From Thomasclavelia spiroformis (lineage in GTDB: Bacteria > Bacillota_I > Bacilli_A > Erysipelotrichales > Coprobacillaceae): DNA of 44,320 bases. Of this stretch, positions 42,173-44,320 are shown piece after piece; positions within the stretch are counted from its first letter, which is position 1, and the number at the start of each line of letters is the position of its first letter. Under the pieces are notes generated by a model. The model made no database searches and was not told the origin of the DNA. It worked only from the letters and a program-made list of their open reading frames with translations. The stretch is from contig JAGZCC010000013.1 of the NCBI GenBank assembly GCA_018369555.1, positions 1-44,320 of the forward strand, written 5' to 3'. Both the position numbers and the translations under genes were made by a program.

Positions 42173-43693
42173 TTATAATAACGGTGCAAACACTCTTAAT
42201 ATCGCCTCAGTCCATCCTCTAAACTTACCATGCGCAACATCAACTTGTGTTATCTCTTTTGACAAAGTAATTGTCTTTAAAAAATCATTTTTTATATCTT
42301 TTATCGTAGATGCCTGATAAATATATACACCACATTCAAAATGCAAATACAAACTACGATAATCTAAATTTATTGTCCCTACAGTTGCCACCTTATCATC
42401 ACAAACAAAATTTTTTGCATGGATAAAGCCAGGTGTATATTCATATATTTTTACCCCTTCTGCAATCAATATCTCATAATACGAACGTGTAACCTTATAC
42501 ACTAATTTTTTATCGGGAATACCTGGTGTTACAATTCTTACATCAACACCTCTTTGTACTGCCAAACACAAAGCATTTTTCAATTCATCATTAATAATCA
42601 AATAAGGAGTATTTATATATATGTACTTTTGAGCTTGATTTATCATATTTAAATAAACATTTTTGCCTACTGGCTTATTATCCAATGGCGAATCGCCATA
42701 TGGTAAAATATAGCTATCCAGTCTTATTTTATCAATGTTATAATGACGTGGATGATATTTATCATAATCTTCAAAACTATTTAAAGAAGCATTCCATGTT
42801 GATAGAAACATCAACGTTAAATTCCATACAGCTTCTCCTTTAATCATTACCCCAGTATCTTTCCAATGACCATATTTAACCTTTTCATTAATATATTCAT
42901 CAGCCAGATTAAATCCACCGCTAAATCCAATATTACCATCAATTACAGTGATTTTACGATGATCACGTGTATTCATTACTGCTGAAACAAATGGAACAAA
43001 ATGATTAAAAGAAATACATTTAATCCCATAACTTTCCAACTTTCGATAATACTTAAATGGTAACATTGTCAAAGAACCCATGTCATCATACATAAAACGA
43101 ACTTCAACTCCAGCTTTAACTTTCTGTTTTAAAATATTTAAAACCGCATCAAACATCTTACCCTCTTCAACAATAAAATATTCCATAAAAATAAAATGTT
43201 TAGCTTTAGCAAGCTCCTCCAATAAATCCAAATAAGCTTCTTCTCCTAAAGAATAATATTTAATCTCACTATTATTATAAACCGGAAAATTTTCATTAAC
43301 TAAATACTTAATTTGTCCCTTAATAATAGGATCATCAACTTCTTCAAGAACATTATTTGGATAAATATATGGATTAATAGCTTTATTTTGTTTATCAAAA
43401 GCAATCTGTAATTTCTTTGCTGGCTTTTTATTCCCAAAAGCAAGATACAAAATCCCCCCAAAAACCGGAAAAGATAAAATTGGAATTAGCCAAATAATTT
43501 TATAACTTGGGTCATCATCTTTATTTATAATATATAAAACAACCAAGATACTTAATATCATAAACATTATCTTTAAAATTATAAAATCAATAAATAAAGT
43601 GTATACAAATATTAAAATAGCAATTATCTGTATAATAATCAAAATAACTGACACAACTATACGGTTTGATAAAAACTCTAATCCTTTTTTCAT
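42173..43693 (-). CDS. cls: Cardiolipin synthase
   Basis: A ~506-residue membrane enzyme that condenses two phosphatidylglycerols to cardiolipin. Two N-terminal membrane helices (~12-60) and a PLDc_N motif (SYKIIWLIPILSFPVFGGILYLAFG) precede two phospholipase D motifs: HRKITVIDGNIGFSGG and HAKNFVCDDKVATVGTINLD. GTG at 43702 and ATGs at 43699 and 43693 are possible; AGGAG suits the last. It lies between DUF1934 and argS on the same strand. Confidence 0.93.
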   Translation of the reverse strand: MKKGLEFLSNRIVVSVILIIIQIIAILIFVYTLFIDFIILKIMFMILSILVVLYIINKDDDPSYKIIWLIPILSFPVFGGILYLAFGNKKPAKKLQIAFDKQNKAINPYIYPNNVLEEVDDPIIKGQIKYLVNENFPVYNNSEIKYYSLGEEAYLDLLEELAKAKHFIFMEYFIVEEGKMFDAVLNILKQKVKAGVEVRFMYDDMGSLTMLPFKYYRKLESYGIKCISFNHFVPFVSAVMNTRDHRKITVIDGNIGFSGGFNLADEYINEKVKYGHWKDTGVMIKGEAVWNLTLMFLSTWNASLNSFEDYDKYHPRHYNIDKIRLDSYILPYGDSPLDNKPVGKNVYLNMINQAQKYIYINTPYLIINDELKNALCLAVQRGVDVRIVTPGIPDKKLVYKVTRSYYEILIAEGVKIYEYTPGFIHAKNFVCDDKVATVGTINLDYRSLYLHFECGVYIYQASTIKDIKNDFLKTITLSKEITQVDVAHGKFRGWTEAILRVFAPLL

Positions 43694-43776
43694 CTTCATC
43701 ACTCCTGATTATATTTAAATTACTTAAAATAAAAATCGATAATTATAAAACCATATTAACCAAAAATATCTTTAGA

Positions 43777-44154
43777 TTAATTTTCTAATTGCAAATACGA
43801 AACCATCAAATAGACACTGCTAATTAAATTATTCCCATCATATAATTCATATTTTAATTTAAGCGGATTTTCACATTGATAAGAAATTAACTTTGTTTTC
43901 AACAAAACAACACCATAGTCAGTTTGATACTCATTTACAATTTCATCATTTAAATTCAAATGTAGTACACTACTTCCATTATGTAAAATAACTTTATCCG
44001 ACATAATCTCAATTTTAATCTCTTTATCCCCTTTAAAACTTATTATTTTCCCATTACTAGTATTTTTTAAACATCCATTTGTATCAAATTTTATTACTTC
44101 TTGATGATCATCATATTTAAAAACACTTTTATACTTAATCTTAATTAATTCCAT
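43777..44154 (-). CDS. DUF1934 family protein (YwiB-like)
   Basis: A 125-residue, all-beta protein of the calycin-like DUF1934 family: KYKSVFKYDDHQEVIKFDTNG, GKIISFKGDKEIKIEIMSDKVILHNG, YQTDYGVVLLKTKLISYQC and LKYELYDGNNLISSVYLMVSY are the alternating strands. In Bacillus the homologue YwiB lies next to argS, and here it precedes cls-argS-rpoE, which supports the call. Function unknown. AAGGAG precedes two adjacent ATGs (44157 and 44154); spacing favours the second. Confidence 0.85.
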   Translation of the reverse strand: MELIKIKYKSVFKYDDHQEVIKFDTNGCLKNTSNGKIISFKGDKEIKIEIMSDKVILHNGSSVLHLNLNDEIVNEYQTDYGVVLLKTKLISYQCENPLKLKYELYDGNNLISSVYLMVSYLQLEN

Positions 44155-44253
44155 CATATTGCTCCTTTAATAAAAATTACATTTATATTATATAAAAAAT
44201 TAATACGGTGTATATTATACCATAAATTTGCTAATAATAGTTTTGGTGAGAAG

Positions 44254-44320
44254 ATGAAAAAATTTATAAAAATAATCATAACTATTTTAACTATAATAAC
44301 AACTTCACTTTTATCATTAT
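44254..44320 (+). CDS. Start of an exported or membrane protein, cut by the window end
   Basis: Twenty-two codons are visible, MKKFIKIIITILTIITTSLL..., a basic start followed by a hydrophobic core, consistent with a signal peptide or membrane anchor. GGTGAGAAG precedes the ATG. Nothing further can be said. Confidence 0.6.
   Translation, partial: MKKFIKIIITILTIITTSLLSL

Noticed and set aside
1..44320. CRISPR arrays, tRNA, rRNA or prophage
   Set aside because: No direct-repeat array, no tRNA cloverleaf or rRNA sequence and no phage structural genes were recognised on either strand.

Overview
The window is AT-rich, Gram-positive DNA: strong AGGAGG-type ribosome binding sites, many T-tailed hairpins, RNA polymerase delta, FabT/FabK-type fatty acid synthesis, LrgAB, PcsB-like wall hydrolases and a sortase-type anchor. 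Gene content and codon use suggest a low-GC Firmicute, most likely of the Erysipelotrichia (Coprobacillus/Thomasclavelia group). That placement is an inference from protein style, not from a marker search.

Layout. 1-1887: 3' part of a wall-anchored polysaccharide lyase (family 8) with three FIVAR repeats; its 5' part is missing or broken. 2048-3251: DNA repair glycosylase Tag and a HAD phosphatase. 3308-3684: a tiny four-helix membrane protein with a bis-histidine pattern. 3767-6669: a duplicated cassette of membrane protein plus winged-helix regulator under a palindromic promoter-operator; the first copy is intact, the second is frameshifted, its regulator has decayed, and an unknown secreted-protein gene sits beside it. 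6885-7486: two small unknown membrane genes. 7559-13974: ABC-F ATPase, TrhA/hemolysin III, VanY-type carboxypeptidase, DUF885 lipoprotein, cytidylate-kinase-like protein. 14083-16072: two overlapping COG0523 (G3E) GTPases, one with a His-rich loop, the other fused to a YcgQ-like domain. 16088-17257: PucR-type regulator. 17258-18860: a dead IS110-family transposase flanked by structured non-coding DNA, then a 42-codon ORF.

19070-29902: a complete leftward type II fatty acid synthesis operon, acpP-accB-accC-accD-accA-fabT-fabH-fabK-(fabK-like)-fabD-fabG-fabF-fabZ. Genes abut or overlap by a few bases. A match to the core FabT operator lies at the acpP promoter and weaker matches lie between acpP and accB, so repression by FabT, acyl-ACP supply and malonyl-CoA supply appear to be linked. 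30043-31969: HD-domain protein with a disrupted 5' end, GNAT acetyltransferase, ferritin-like protein.

31971-36912: an envelope block: GH25 lysozyme, two paralogous secreted NlpC/P60 hydrolases, and LrgAB. 37005-39441: gapA, clpP and a MerR regulator, each with its own signals. 39857-44157: leftward DUF1934-cls-argS-rpoE, followed by an unlisted 43-codon membrane ORF whose stop codon lies inside the terminator. The window ends in the first 22 codons of another exported or membrane protein.

Most of the window is ordinary chromosome. The least explained parts are the duplicated palindrome-controlled membrane/regulator cassette, the GTPase-YcgQ fusion pair, the structured DNA beside the dead IS110 element, the bis-His mini membrane protein, and the two small ORFs.
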